Notes: generated from the sequence alone by a model not told the origin. A stretch of 64,000 nucleotides of DNA from Falsiroseomonas algicola (GCF_011040385.1 NZ_JAAIKB010000010.1:62001-126000), one strand, 5' to 3'; counted from the stretch's first letter, positions 42,454 to 51,562 are shown. Numbers and translations are program-made.

Positions 42454-43629
42454 ATGCGTTTCAGGCTCGGGACCTGCGCGGGACTCGTCGGCCTTGCCTT
42501 GTCCGTCCTGGGCCCTGCCCCGGCGGCAAAGGCGCAGATCGGCAGCGACCGCTACTCCGCCATCGTGCTCGACAACCGGACCGGCAATGTCCTGGTCCAG
42601 GCCAGCCCGGACGAAACCCGCCATCCGGCCTCGCTGACCAAGATGATGACCCTCTACATGGTGTTCGAGGCGCTGCGCGAAGGCCGGCTCTCCCTCACCT
42701 CCGCCGTTCCGATCTCGGAGGAAGCGGCCTCCCGCCCCCCCTCCAAGCTCGGCCTGCCGCCCGGCAATTCCCTGACTGTCGAGCAGGCCATCATGGCGCT
42801 CGTCACCAAGTCGGCGAATGACGTCGCGGCCGCGGTCGGCGAACGCCTCGGAGGCTCCGAGGAACGCTTCGCCCAGATGATGACGCTGCGCGCCCGCAGC
42901 CTCGGCATGACGCGCACCACCTTCCGCAACGCCTCCGGCCTGCCGGACCCGGACCAGGTGACCACGGCGCGGGACATGGCGACGCTCGGCCGGCGCCTGC
43001 TGCAGGACTTCCCCGATCGCTACCACTACTTCGGCATGCAGCACGCGGCCTTCCGCGGGCTGCGGCTGCGCAACCACAACCGCATGCTCGGCGAGTATGA
43101 GGGCGTGGACGGCATCAAGACCGGCTACATCCGCGACAGCGGCTTCAACATCGTCACCAGCGCCAGCCGCGGCGGGCAGCGGGTGGTCGGCGCCGTCTTC
43201 GGCGGCAACTCCTGGGTGGAGCGCGACCAGCACATGGCCGCGCTGCTGGACCAGTCCTTTTCCAGCATGGGCATCACACCGCGGCCGGTGATGGCCCGCG
43301 CCCCCGCCAGCGTGGTGCGCAGCGCGGATGCGGCGCCTGCCGCCCGCCCCGCCCGGGCCGCCGCGCCGACGACGTCCCGCCAGCAGGCGGTGACGCGCAA
43401 CGCGACCGCAGCGCGCGCCACGCCCCGCACGCCGCCCCGCACGACCACCACGGCCCGTGCCACTCAGCCCGCCCGCGCGACGCCGGCGGCCACCACGCGC
43501 CCGGCAACCACCCGACCGACCACCCGTCCCGCCGCGGCGCCGGTCACCCGCACCACCAACCGCGCGGTGCCGATCCCGACCACCCCGACGCAGGCCGCGC
43601 CCCGCATCCGCACCGCCGAGGCCCGCTGA
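42454..43629 (+). CDS. D-alanyl-D-alanine carboxypeptidase (PBP5/6-type) with a long basic tail
   Basis: 391 residues. A signal peptide (LVGLALSVLGPAPAAKAQ) then the S11 peptidase motifs: SLTKMM (SxxK), SAND (SxN) and KTGYIRDSG (KTG). It trims peptidoglycan stem peptides in the periplasm. Instead of the usual PBP5 C-terminal domain, the last 100 residues are Ala/Pro/Thr/Arg-rich low-complexity (for example ATRTPPRTTTTARATQ-like). ATG at 42454 follows GGGGGA. Confidence 0.93.
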   Translation: MRFRLGTCAGLVGLALSVLGPAPAAKAQIGSDRYSAIVLDNRTGNVLVQASPDETRHPASLTKMMTLYMVFEALREGRLSLTSAVPISEEAASRPPSKLGLPPGNSLTVEQAIMALVTKSANDVAAAVGERLGGSEERFAQMMTLRARSLGMTRTTFRNASGLPDPDQVTTARDMATLGRRLLQDFPDRYHYFGMQHAAFRGLRLRNHNRMLGEYEGVDGIKTGYIRDSGFNIVTSASRGGQRVVGAVFGGNSWVERDQHMAALLDQSFSSMGITPRPVMARAPASVVRSADAAPAARPARAAAPTTSRQQAVTRNATAARATPRTPPRTTTTARATQPARATPAATTRPATTRPTTRPAAAPVTRTTNRAVPIPTTPTQAAPRIRTAEAR

Positions 43630-43808
43630 CACCGGCGCCTGACAGCTCCGACCCGCTGCCCACTCGGCCAGGCCAGCTCGCGGCGCGAAACGCGCAGCGG
43701 GCTGGCGCGTCATGCGTCATCGGTTAAGGTTTAGTGACTGCGGGGGACCGCCCGCCCTGCCGGCGCCGCCCCGATCCGTCCGATACGAATACCCGGGACG
43801 AAGACGCG

Positions 43809-45035
43809 ATGAGCCACACCTTGGATGACGGCGCGACCGCGCCAAACGCCGTGCCTCGCATCGGCTTCCGCGGCGCGCTCCTCCGCCGCATCGCCGCCCG
43901 CCTCAGCCATGGCAGCCTCACCGTCGTCACGCCGGCGGGCGCAACCTGGCGGCACCGGGCACCCAACCCCGGCCCCGACGCCACCATCGTCCTGCATCGC
44001 TGGCGCGCCGTCCGCCGGCTGGCCTTCGGTGGCGACGTCGCCTTCGCGGAGGCCTTCGGCGATGGCGACTGGTCCAGCCCCGACCCCGCCACGGTGGTGG
44101 CGCTGGCCTGCGTGAACGGCGCGACGATCGATCCGCTTGTGGTGGGATCCCGCCTTGCGCGGCTTTGGAACAGGCTGCGGCACCGGCTGCGTGCCAATAC
44201 GCGGGCCGGCAGCCGCCGCAACATCATCGCGCATTACGACCTGGGGAACGAGTTCTTCGCCGCTTGGCTCGACCCGGGCATGACCTATTCCTCCGCCCTC
44301 TATCGCCGCCCCGGCGCGACGCTGGAGGAAGCGCAGACCGCCAAGCAGGACCGGGCGATCGAGCTGCTGGACCTGCGCGGCGGAGAGCGCGTGCTGGAGA
44401 TCGGTATCGGCTGGGGCGGGCTGGCGGATCGGCTGCTGACGACGAGCGACGCCACGCTCACCGGCATCACCCTCTCCCCCCGCCAACTCTCCCATGCGAC
44501 CGCAAGGCTTTCCGCGGCGGGCCTGGCGCCACGCGCCGACCTGGCCTTGCAGGACTACCGCGACGTCACCGGCAGCTTCGACCGGATCATCTCCATCGAA
44601 ATGTTCGAGGCGGTGGGGGAGGCTTATTGGCCGGCCTTCTTCCAGGCGGTGCGGGACCGGCTGGTGCCGGGCGGCCTCGCGGTGCTGCAAGTCATCACCA
44701 TCGCGGAGGAACGGTTCGAGGCGTATCGCCACGGCGCCGACTTCATCCAGACCCACATCTTCCCGGGCGGCATGCTCCCCTCCCCCTCCGTGCTGCGCGC
44801 CCATCTGGCAGCGGCCGGCCTGGTGCTGGAGCAGGAGGAGTGCTTCGGGGAGAGCTACGCCCGCACGCTCGGCGAATGGCATGCGCGGTTCCAGGCGGTG
44901 CAGCCACAAATCGGCGCCATGGGGCTGGATGACCGCTTCCAGCGGCTCTGGCGCTACTACCTGGCGTATTGCGAGGGCGGCTTCCGGACCGGCGCCATCG
45001 ATGTCGGGCTGTATCGCATCCGGAAGCCGGCCTGA
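43809..45035 (+). CDS. Cyclopropane-fatty-acyl-phospholipid synthase-like SAM methyltransferase
   Basis: 408 residues. NIIAHYDLGNEFFAAWLDPGMTYSSALY is the CFA synthase signature, VLEIGIGWGGLADRLL the SAM site, ISIEMFEAVGEAYWPAFFQ and FIQTHIFPGGMLPSP follow. The N-terminal 130 residues include an SCP-like region (GSLTVVTPAG). It likely adds a methylene bridge or methyl group to membrane unsaturated acyl chains. ATG at 43809 lacks a strong site. Confidence 0.9.
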   Translation: MSHTLDDGATAPNAVPRIGFRGALLRRIAARLSHGSLTVVTPAGATWRHRAPNPGPDATIVLHRWRAVRRLAFGGDVAFAEAFGDGDWSSPDPATVVALACVNGATIDPLVVGSRLARLWNRLRHRLRANTRAGSRRNIIAHYDLGNEFFAAWLDPGMTYSSALYRRPGATLEEAQTAKQDRAIELLDLRGGERVLEIGIGWGGLADRLLTTSDATLTGITLSPRQLSHATARLSAAGLAPRADLALQDYRDVTGSFDRIISIEMFEAVGEAYWPAFFQAVRDRLVPGGLAVLQVITIAEERFEAYRHGADFIQTHIFPGGMLPSPSVLRAHLAAAGLVLEQEECFGESYARTLGEWHARFQAVQPQIGAMGLDDRFQRLWRYYLAYCEGGFRTGAIDVGLYRIRKPA

Positions 45036-45038
45036 CCC

Positions 45039-46355
45039 TCAATCCGCGCCCGTTTCCTCCGGGCGGCGGAAGCGGGCGAGGAACCAGGTGAAGCGGTGGT
45101 GCCAGGACAGGTCCGGGCGGTCCACGATCCGCGCCAGCGGCACCGCATAGTCAAGCAGGAAGCCCGGGGTCCAGGTGGCGCTGTCGGCGCGCAACCGCAT
45201 CAGCCCCGCCAGCCACATATCCGGGTTGACCAGCAGGGCCAGCAGCCGCTGCCAGGGCCGGTCCGTCGCCAGCACGCCCTCCAGCGCCGCATCCAGCGCG
45301 CCGGCGATCACCGTGGAGCAGTTGCGGTTGACGACGTTGTAGGTGCTGTCCTGCCGGTAGCCGATCCAGAAAGCGCGCAGCCGGCGGGCATTGTAGGTGT
45401 GGAAACGCACCTCCCGGTCCGCCTCCACCCATTGCGCCACCTCCGCCGCGTAGCTTGGCTGGAACAGGCCCGGCGCGTCATTCTCCTTCGACCCGCGCAG
45501 CGCATGCAGGAAGTGGTTGCTGGACCGCGTCATCTCCTGCCTGGGGTAGTGGCTTATATAGACATCCGGCGCGACCTCCATCGAGGAATGGCCGGTCGAG
45601 ATGCTGCCGTCCCGGTCCACGGCGCCGATGTAGCGGTCGAGGATCGGCAGGCGGTCGGTGATGTTGGCGCATCCTCGCGGCGTCCAGACGCGGACCAGGA
45701 TCGGCTCCGCCTGCCGTCGCGCGCCGGCATCGTCCTCCACCAGGATCGGCGCGTGCTCGTACCAGCCGCGCCCGGCGAAGAGCGGCAGCATGAGGATCGC
45801 GACCTCCTCCTCCAGCGTGCGCAGCATCACGCCGAGGCGCAGCAGCAGCCACCCCGCGCCACCGATGAAGACGCCGACGCAGAAATGCACGGCGTGGGTG
45901 CGCGGGATGGGCCACCCGGCGATCAGCAGCAGCGCCAGGACGAACTCACCCACAGCCACCGCGACATGGATGCGCCAGCCTACATAGCGACCGACCATCG
46001 CCGGCACGATCCGGCCGACGCCATCCACCAGCAGCAGCACAGCGTAGAACAGGCCGAGTGCCAAGTCGCTTTCGATCGGCGCCAGCAGGACCGCGAGCCC
46101 GGCCAGCATTGAGGCCGCCGGCGCCAGGCAGGCCAGCGCCCCGCGTCGCGCCACCGCGGCCGCCGCCAGTGCCAGCGCACCGTAGACGGCGAAAGCAAGG
46201 CCCAGCGCGTGGTAGGTGATGGCGGAGATGGCTGGCACGACATCCGTTACCACCAGCGCCGCCAGCACCATCAGCCCGACACCAAGCGCCGCGATGCCAT
46301 GCCAATGCCCGCGAAAAGAGGCCGGGCCGATGAGAAGGAATGCCAGCTTCAGCAT
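45039..46355 (-). CDS. HdeD-like membrane domain fused to a papain-like (Cys/His) peptidase or amidase
   Basis: 438 residues. Residues 1-190 hold about six hydrophobic helices with FYAVLLLVDGVGRIVPAMVG in the HdeD/DUF308 style. The cytoplasmic or periplasmic C-terminal half has STGHSSMEVAPDVYISHYP (His256) and YNVVNRNCSTVIAGALDAAL (Cys346), with the order His then Cys, as in permuted papain-fold NlpC/P60 enzymes. I do not know a named family with this architecture. The gene converges on the cyclopropane-synthase-like gene, three bases apart. Confidence 0.7.
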   Translation of the reverse strand: MLKLAFLLIGPASFRGHWHGIAALGVGLMVLAALVVTDVVPAISAITYHALGLAFAVYGALALAAAAVARRGALACLAPAASMLAGLAVLLAPIESDLALGLFYAVLLLVDGVGRIVPAMVGRYVGWRIHVAVAVGEFVLALLLIAGWPIPRTHAVHFCVGVFIGGAGWLLLRLGVMLRTLEEEVAILMLPLFAGRGWYEHAPILVEDDAGARRQAEPILVRVWTPRGCANITDRLPILDRYIGAVDRDGSISTGHSSMEVAPDVYISHYPRQEMTRSSNHFLHALRGSKENDAPGLFQPSYAAEVAQWVEADREVRFHTYNARRLRAFWIGYRQDSTYNVVNRNCSTVIAGALDAALEGVLATDRPWQRLLALLVNPDMWLAGLMRLRADSATWTPGFLLDYAVPLARIVDRPDLSWHHRFTWFLARFRRPEETGAD

Positions 46356-46402
46356 GCACACGCCCGGATTGCAGGACGCCGGGCATAATCCACCAGAGGC
46401 GC

Positions 46403-47512
46403 CTAGGCCATTCCCCCCCGTGCCGCGATCGGCCAGAGGCATTCCACCCGGCCCTTGCGCACGCCGACATACCAGTCATAGCGATCGACCGTCGGGTCGC
46501 AATGGCCCGGGATCAGCCGCAGCTTCTCGCCCAGCTTCGGCGCCAGCGCCGGGTCCTCCGCCCTGATGTTCCCGTGCTCGTCGGACGCGCCGGTATAGGC
46601 AAGCCCCGGCCGCCCATGGACCAGCGGCAGGCCGCTATCCACCGCGACGGCCTTGTGGCCGGCATCCAGCACCGCGAAGCCCTCCCGCGGCGCGCTCATC
46701 ACCTGCGAGAGCACGAAGAGGGAATGGCGGAAGGGCGGCGGGTCCTCGTTCCGCCCATAATCCGCATCCATGAAGGCGTAGGAGCCCGCCTGGATCTCGT
46801 TCCAGATGCCCGACGCGGCCTCATGCTGGAAGGTGCCGGTGCCGGCGCCGCCGATGATGGCGCAGGAAAGGCCGCGCTGGCGCAGCTGCTCCACCGTGCG
46901 GCGCGTGCCTTCCGCCGCATGGGCGATGGCATCGCGGCGCTGGTCCGGCGTGCGGCGGTGCTGGGCATTGCCGTGGTAGGATTGCAGCCCGCCGAAGATG
47001 AGGTGCGGGCTGGCCGCGATCCGCTCTGCCAGCGCCACCGCCTGCGGCCCCGGCTCCACGCCGCAGCGGCCGGCGCCGCAATCGATCTCGACCAGCACGG
47101 TCATCCGGATACCGGCATGCTCCGCCGCGGATTCGATGGCGGCGATGCCCGCCAGGTCATCGGCGCAGACAGCGACCTTGGCGATGCCGGACAGCGCGGC
47201 CAGGCGCGCCAGCTTGCGCGGCGCGATCACCTCGTTGCTGACCAGGATGTCGGGCACGCCGCCCCAGGCCAGCGCCTCGGCCTCCGCCACCTTCTGCACG
47301 CATTGCCCGACGGCGCCGCGCTTCATCTGGGCAAGCGCCACCACCGGCGATTTGTGCGTCTTGGCATGCGCGCGCAGCTTCGTGCCGGTCGGGGCCAGTA
47401 GTGCCGCCATGGTGTCGAGGTTGTGTTCGAAGGCGTCGAGGTCGAGCACCAGCGCGGGGGTGTCGATATCCTCCTCGCGCATGCCGGGCTCGGCGGGGGG
47501 GTGCTGGAGCAT
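46403..47512 (-). CDS. D-threonine aldolase / DSD1-like PLP enzyme
   Basis: 369 residues of the alanine-racemase-fold D-threonine aldolase family. IDTPALVLDLDAFEHNL, RAHAKTHKSP (PLP lysine), VLVEIDCGAGRCGVEPG and HCDPTVDRYDWYVG (metal-binding His/Cys-type pair) are intact. The last motif matches enzymes that bind a divalent cation and cleave D-beta-hydroxy amino acids or dehydrate 3-hydroxyaspartate. It lies 15 bases after the aminotransferase gene and could use or feed it. Confidence 0.88.
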   Translation of the reverse strand: MLQHPPAEPGMREEDIDTPALVLDLDAFEHNLDTMAALLAPTGTKLRAHAKTHKSPVVALAQMKRGAVGQCVQKVAEAEALAWGGVPDILVSNEVIAPRKLARLAALSGIAKVAVCADDLAGIAAIESAAEHAGIRMTVLVEIDCGAGRCGVEPGPQAVALAERIAASPHLIFGGLQSYHGNAQHRRTPDQRRDAIAHAAEGTRRTVEQLRQRGLSCAIIGGAGTGTFQHEAASGIWNEIQAGSYAFMDADYGRNEDPPPFRHSLFVLSQVMSAPREGFAVLDAGHKAVAVDSGLPLVHGRPGLAYTGASDEHGNIRAEDPALAPKLGEKLRLIPGHCDPTVDRYDWYVGVRKGRVECLWPIAARGGMA

Positions 47513-47527
47513 GCTCTGTCCTATTCC

Positions 47528-48664
47528 TCAGGAAGCCATGGCGGCGGTCAGCGCGGCCATGATCGGGTCGAGTTCGCGTTCGTCGTTGTAGCCGTGGAAG
47601 CTGATCCGAATGCGCCCACGGCCATTCCAGGCCAGCACGCCGCGCGCGGCCATGCCCTCCACGATCGCGCCGGCGCGCTCATGCGCGATGCAGACGCTGG
47701 CGCCGTGGCGGGCGGGGTCGGGCGGCGTGATGGAGGGGATGCCCGCGGCGTCGAGCCGCCTCAGCAGCCCGCTGGTCAGCCGCTGCACATGCCGCTGCAC
47801 CACGCCTTGCGGGATCGCCTCGAGGACATCGAGCGCGGCATGCAGCGCATAGGCCGGCGCATGGGCCGGGTTGCCGCGCGTGAAGCGCCCGCCATCCGGC
47901 CGCAACGCGATGGGCGCGGCATAGTCGGGCCGCGGCCCCGTGACGATCGAGTACCACCCCGCCGTCGCCGGCGCCCAATCCGGCTGCCGCGCGCGGTTCC
48001 AATAGGCCACAGCGAGTCCGGTCAGCCCCAGCATCCATTTGTAGCAGGCGGAGAAGGCGAAATCGGCGACCTCGGCCTCGATCGGCATCCACCCATTCGC
48101 CTGGGTGTAGTCCACCACCAGCATCGCCCCCGCGCGATCCGCCACCGCCCGCAGCGCCACCAGATCGTGCCGCGCGGCATCGAGGTAGGAGACGGCGGAG
48201 ACCGCGATCATCCGCACCCGCCCCGTCGCGGCGGCCGCCACCGCATCCGGATCGCCCATCGGCACGAAGCGCAGCTCGACGCCCGGGCGCATCGCCAGCG
48301 GCACGACGACGGAAGCGTATTCCTTCGCATCCACCAGCACCACGTCGCCCGGCTGCCAGTCCAGGCTCTCCACCAGCATGGACATGCCCTCGGCCACCGA
48401 GGAGACGAGGCCGATGCCCGCCGTCTCCACCTTCCACCAGGCGCCGAGCCGCGCGCGCAGCCGCTCCACCTCCGCATCCAGCCGCGCCCGCCCCGCAGGG
48501 CCCTCCGACTTGTCCACCGCATGGCGTTCCAGCGCGGCGGCCTGGGCGTGCAGCACCGGCGTCTCCCCGGCCGCGCAGGCATGGATCGTGCCGCGCGGAA
48601 TGCGGAAGGCGGCGGGGTCGAACAGCGGCACGGGCGGGCCCTCGGGGTTGCGCTTGCCGGCCAT
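47528..48664 (-). CDS. Class V aminotransferase-like PLP protein
   Basis: 378 residues. LVSSVAEGMSMLVESLDWQPGDVVLVDAKEYASVV and the PLP lysine region DFAFSACYKWMLGLTGLAVAYWN fit class V aminotransferases/cysteine desulfurases; the active lysine is in CYKWM. The RFTRGNPAHAPAYALHAALDVL region is like kynureninase- or isopenicillin epimerase-type relatives. ATG at 48664 follows GGAG; 35 bases separate it from the divergent acyl-CoA dehydrogenase gene. Confidence 0.85.
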   Translation of the reverse strand: MAGKRNPEGPPVPLFDPAAFRIPRGTIHACAAGETPVLHAQAAALERHAVDKSEGPAGRARLDAEVERLRARLGAWWKVETAGIGLVSSVAEGMSMLVESLDWQPGDVVLVDAKEYASVVVPLAMRPGVELRFVPMGDPDAVAAAATGRVRMIAVSAVSYLDAARHDLVALRAVADRAGAMLVVDYTQANGWMPIEAEVADFAFSACYKWMLGLTGLAVAYWNRARQPDWAPATAGWYSIVTGPRPDYAAPIALRPDGGRFTRGNPAHAPAYALHAALDVLEAIPQGVVQRHVQRLTSGLLRRLDAAGIPSITPPDPARHGASVCIAHERAGAIVEGMAARGVLAWNGRGRIRISFHGYNDERELDPIMAALTAAMAS

Positions 48665-48698
48665 GCTGGCACGCTCCGGCCGGAGGAGACAGACGGGC

Positions 48699-49865
48699 AT
48701 GGATTTTCAGCTCTCGGCCGAGCAGGAGGCGCTGCGGGAGGCCATCGGCCGCATCTGCGGGCGCTTCGGCGACGATTACTGGCTGGCCAAGGACCGCACG
48801 CACGCATTCCCGCATGAATTCCACCAGGCGCTGGCGGCCGATGGCTGGCTCGGCATCTGCATGCCGGAGGAAGTGGGCGGCGCCGGCCTCGGCGTGACCG
48901 AGGCCGCGATCATGATGCAGGAGATCGCGCAGAGCGGTGCGGCGATGTCCGGCGCCTCCGCCGTGCACATGAACATCTTCGGCCCCATGCCGGTGGTGGT
49001 GCACGGGACAGCGGAACAGAAGGCGCGCATGCTGCCTCCGCTGATCGAAGGCCGCGAACGCGCCTGCTTCGCGGTGACGGAGCCGAATACGGGCCTCGAC
49101 ACCACGCAGCTGCGCACCTTCGCGGAGAAGCGCAACGACCGCTACGTCGTCACCGGCCAGAAGGTCTGGATCAGCACGGCGCAGGTCGCCGACCGCATGC
49201 TGATCCTCGCCCGCACCACGCCGCTCGACCAGGTGCGGAAGCGGTCCGAGGGCCTGTCGCTGTTCTACACGAAGCTCGACCGATCGCGCGTGGAGGTCCG
49301 CGAGATTCCGAAGATGGGCCGCCATGCCGTCGATTCGAACCAGCTCTTCATCGACGGGCTGGAGGTGCCAATGGAGGATCGCATCGGCGAGGAGGGCAAG
49401 GGCTTCGACTACATCCTGCACGGCCTCAATCCGGAGCGCATCCTCGTGGCCGCGGAAGCCGTCGGCATCGGCTTCGCCGCCATCGCGCGCGCCAGCCAGT
49501 ATGCGAAGGAGCGTGTCGTCTTCGGCCGCCCCATCGGCCAGAACCAGGCGATCCAGCATCCCCTCGCCGCCTGCTGGATGCAGCTGGAAGCGGCAAGGCT
49601 GATGGTGATGCAGGCGGCCTGGCGCTACGACCAGGGCCTGTCCTGCGGGGCGGAGGCCAATGCCGCGAAATACCTGGCGGGCGAGGCCGGCTTCAATGCC
49701 TGCCAGCAGGCGGTGATGACGCTCGGCGGCTATGGCTATGCGCAGGAATACCATCTGGAGCGGCTGCTGCGGGAAAGCTTCATCCCGCGCATCGCGCCTG
49801 TCAGCCCGCAGCTCGTTCTCTGCTACATCGCCGAGCGCGTGCTCGGACTGCCAAGGAGTTACTGA
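48699..49865 (+). CDS. Acyl-CoA dehydrogenase family protein
   Basis: 388 residues, FAD flavoprotein. CFAVTEPNTGLDTTQLRTFAEK (FAD/substrate region), WISTAQVADRMLILART, ERILVAAEAVGIGFAAIARASQYAKERVVFGRPIG and QAVMTLGGYGYAQEYHLERLLRESF are typical. The catalytic base is not certain from sequence. It opens a rightward operon with two alpha/beta-fold genes, overlapping the next start (TGATG). Confidence 0.93.
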   Translation: MDFQLSAEQEALREAIGRICGRFGDDYWLAKDRTHAFPHEFHQALAADGWLGICMPEEVGGAGLGVTEAAIMMQEIAQSGAAMSGASAVHMNIFGPMPVVVHGTAEQKARMLPPLIEGRERACFAVTEPNTGLDTTQLRTFAEKRNDRYVVTGQKVWISTAQVADRMLILARTTPLDQVRKRSEGLSLFYTKLDRSRVEVREIPKMGRHAVDSNQLFIDGLEVPMEDRIGEEGKGFDYILHGLNPERILVAAEAVGIGFAAIARASQYAKERVVFGRPIGQNQAIQHPLAACWMQLEAARLMVMQAAWRYDQGLSCGAEANAAKYLAGEAGFNACQQAVMTLGGYGYAQEYHLERLLRESFIPRIAPVSPQLVLCYIAERVLGLPRSY

Positions 49866-50689
49866 TGGAGTTCCTGGATCGCCTCGATGCCAGCGCGACG
49901 CGGCGGGAGACGCCCTGCGGCGACGGCACGATGGTCTGGCGTTGCTGGAACGAGGGGGCAGGCCGGCCGCTGGTGCTGCTGCATGGGGGCAGCGGGTCCT
50001 GGCTGCACTGGACGCGGCAGATCGAGCCCTTCGCCGCGGAACGCACCGTGCTGGCGCCGGACCTGCCGGGCCTCGGCGAAAGCGCCAATCCGCCGGGCGA
50101 GCATTCGCCGGGCAATGTCGCCGCCGTCGTCACCGCGGGGCTGCGTGAACTGGTGCCGGCGACGGAAACTGTCGACCTCGCCGGCTTCTCGTTCGGCGCC
50201 AACATCGCGGGCCATGTCGCGGCGCTGCTGGCGCCCCGGCTGCGCAGCGTGACGATCCTCGGCGCGGGCTCCATGGGCACGCCGCGGCATCCGGTGCCGC
50301 TGATGAAAGTGCGGGACAAGGAAGGCGCGGAGCGTGTCGCGGCGCATCGCCACAACCTCGGCTCCATGATGATCGCGGATACCGCGAAGATCGACGACCT
50401 CGCGCTGGCGATCCAGGAACGCGCCTTCATCAATTCCCGCCTGCGCAGCCGCCCCTTCGCAACCGCGACAATGCTGGCGGATGCGCTGGTGCGCGCGCAG
50501 GGCGTGCCGGTGAACGCCATCTGGGGCGATCGCGACCAGGTGGCGATGCCGGACATATCGCTGCGGACGGATGCGCTGAAGCGCGCACGACCCGACGCGC
50601 GCATCGCCCTGGTGCCGGGCGCCGGCCATTGGGTGGCCTATGAGGCCGCGGATCAGGTCAATGCGCTGCTGCGGGAGTGGCTGGCATGA
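49865..50689 (+). CDS. Alpha/beta hydrolase
   Basis: 274 residues. VLLHGGSGSWLHWTRQ (oxyanion strand), LAGFSFGANIAGH with nucleophile Ser in GFSFG, the Asp in IWGDRDQVAMPD and His in GAGHWVAYE. A complete catalytic triad, as in meta-cleavage or lipolytic hydrolases. Substrate unknown; the acyl-CoA dehydrogenase partner suggests acyl-CoA or lactone chemistry. Confidence 0.92.
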   Translation: MEFLDRLDASATRRETPCGDGTMVWRCWNEGAGRPLVLLHGGSGSWLHWTRQIEPFAAERTVLAPDLPGLGESANPPGEHSPGNVAAVVTAGLRELVPATETVDLAGFSFGANIAGHVAALLAPRLRSVTILGAGSMGTPRHPVPLMKVRDKEGAERVAAHRHNLGSMMIADTAKIDDLALAIQERAFINSRLRSRPFATATMLADALVRAQGVPVNAIWGDRDQVAMPDISLRTDALKRARPDARIALVPGAGHWVAYEAADQVNALLREWLA

Positions 50690-51480
50690 TCGCCTCCCTC
50701 CCCGGCGTCGATCTTTTCTACACCGACAGCGGCGGCGATGGCGCGCCGCTGGTGCTGCTGCACGCGAACACCGGCAATGCCGATAGCTGGGAGATGCAGA
50801 CAGGCCCCTTCGCCGAGGCCGGCTTCCGCGTCATCGCCTTCGACCGCCGCGGCTGGGCACGCAGCGCCCCACGCCCCGATACCGGCCCGCAGCCCGGCAG
50901 CATCGCGGAGGATCTCGACGCGCTCGCCACGCATCTGTCGCTGCCGCGCTTCCACCTTCTGGGCGTGGCGGGCGGCGGCTTCGCGGCGCTGGACTACGCC
51001 GCCTGGCGCGGCGACCGGCTGCTCTCGCTGATCGTCGGCGCCAGCTACGGGCAGTTCGTCGATCCCGAGATCACCGAGCCCTACAGCCGCATCGCGACAC
51101 CGGCCTTCAAGGCACTGCCGAGCGAGATGCGTGAACTGGGCCCGACCTATCGCGGCTTCGAACCAGGCGGCCTGGCGCGCTGGATCGAGATCGACCGCAA
51201 CGCCATCCGTGCCGATGGCGTGTCACAGCCGCTCCGCACGCCGAACAGCTTCGCGAAGATCGCGGCCATCGACCTGCCCTCGCTGGTGCTTGCCGGTGGC
51301 GCCGATCTCTACGCGCCGCCCGCGCTCATGCGGCTCTGGGCGTCGAACCTCAAGCGGCACGACTTCCGCGTGATTCCGGATGCCGGCCACGCCATCAACT
51401 GGGAAGCGCCCTCGGTCTTCAACACGCTGGTGTTGGATTTCCTCGAGCAGGTTACAGCGACTTCTCCAGCAGGTACATGA
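50686..51480 (+). CDS. Alpha/beta-fold protein with Ala at the nucleophile position
   Basis: 264 residues. The fold is clear: LVLLHANTGNADSW, AFDRRGWARS, LLGVAGGGFAALD and DAGHAINWEA. The nucleophile elbow reads Gly-Val-Ala-Gly-Gly (Ala95), where Ser, Asp or Cys is expected, while the His is kept. So classical hydrolysis is unlikely unless another residue serves. Start overlaps the paralogue before it (ATGA). A 36-residue protein gene on the opposite strand overlaps the 3' end. Confidence 0.85.
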   Translation: MIASLPGVDLFYTDSGGDGAPLVLLHANTGNADSWEMQTGPFAEAGFRVIAFDRRGWARSAPRPDTGPQPGSIAEDLDALATHLSLPRFHLLGVAGGGFAALDYAAWRGDRLLSLIVGASYGQFVDPEITEPYSRIATPAFKALPSEMRELGPTYRGFEPGGLARWIEIDRNAIRADGVSQPLRTPNSFAKIAAIDLPSLVLAGGADLYAPPALMRLWASNLKRHDFRVIPDAGHAINWEAPSVFNTLVLDFLEQVTATSPAGT

Positions 51481-51562
51481 TCAGCACGGCCACCGCCGCG
51501 CTGCCGGCGATCAGCGGGAAGGTGTAGGGCATGGTCGGGCCCTGGTCGTGACGGTCGCTCAT
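51452..51562 (-). CDS. 36-residue single-pass membrane protein
   Basis: The frame reads MSDRHDQGPTMPYTFPLIAG then a hydrophobic stretch SAAVAVLIMYLLEKSL. An excellent AGGAGG site lies eight bases before the ATG at 51562. A short charged N-terminus and one helix with a Lys near the end suggest a small inner-membrane protein. It is antisense to the tail of the alpha/beta-fold gene by 29 bases. Function unknown. Confidence 0.75.
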   Translation of the reverse strand: MSDRHDQGPTMPYTFPLIAGSAAVAVLIMYLLEKSL

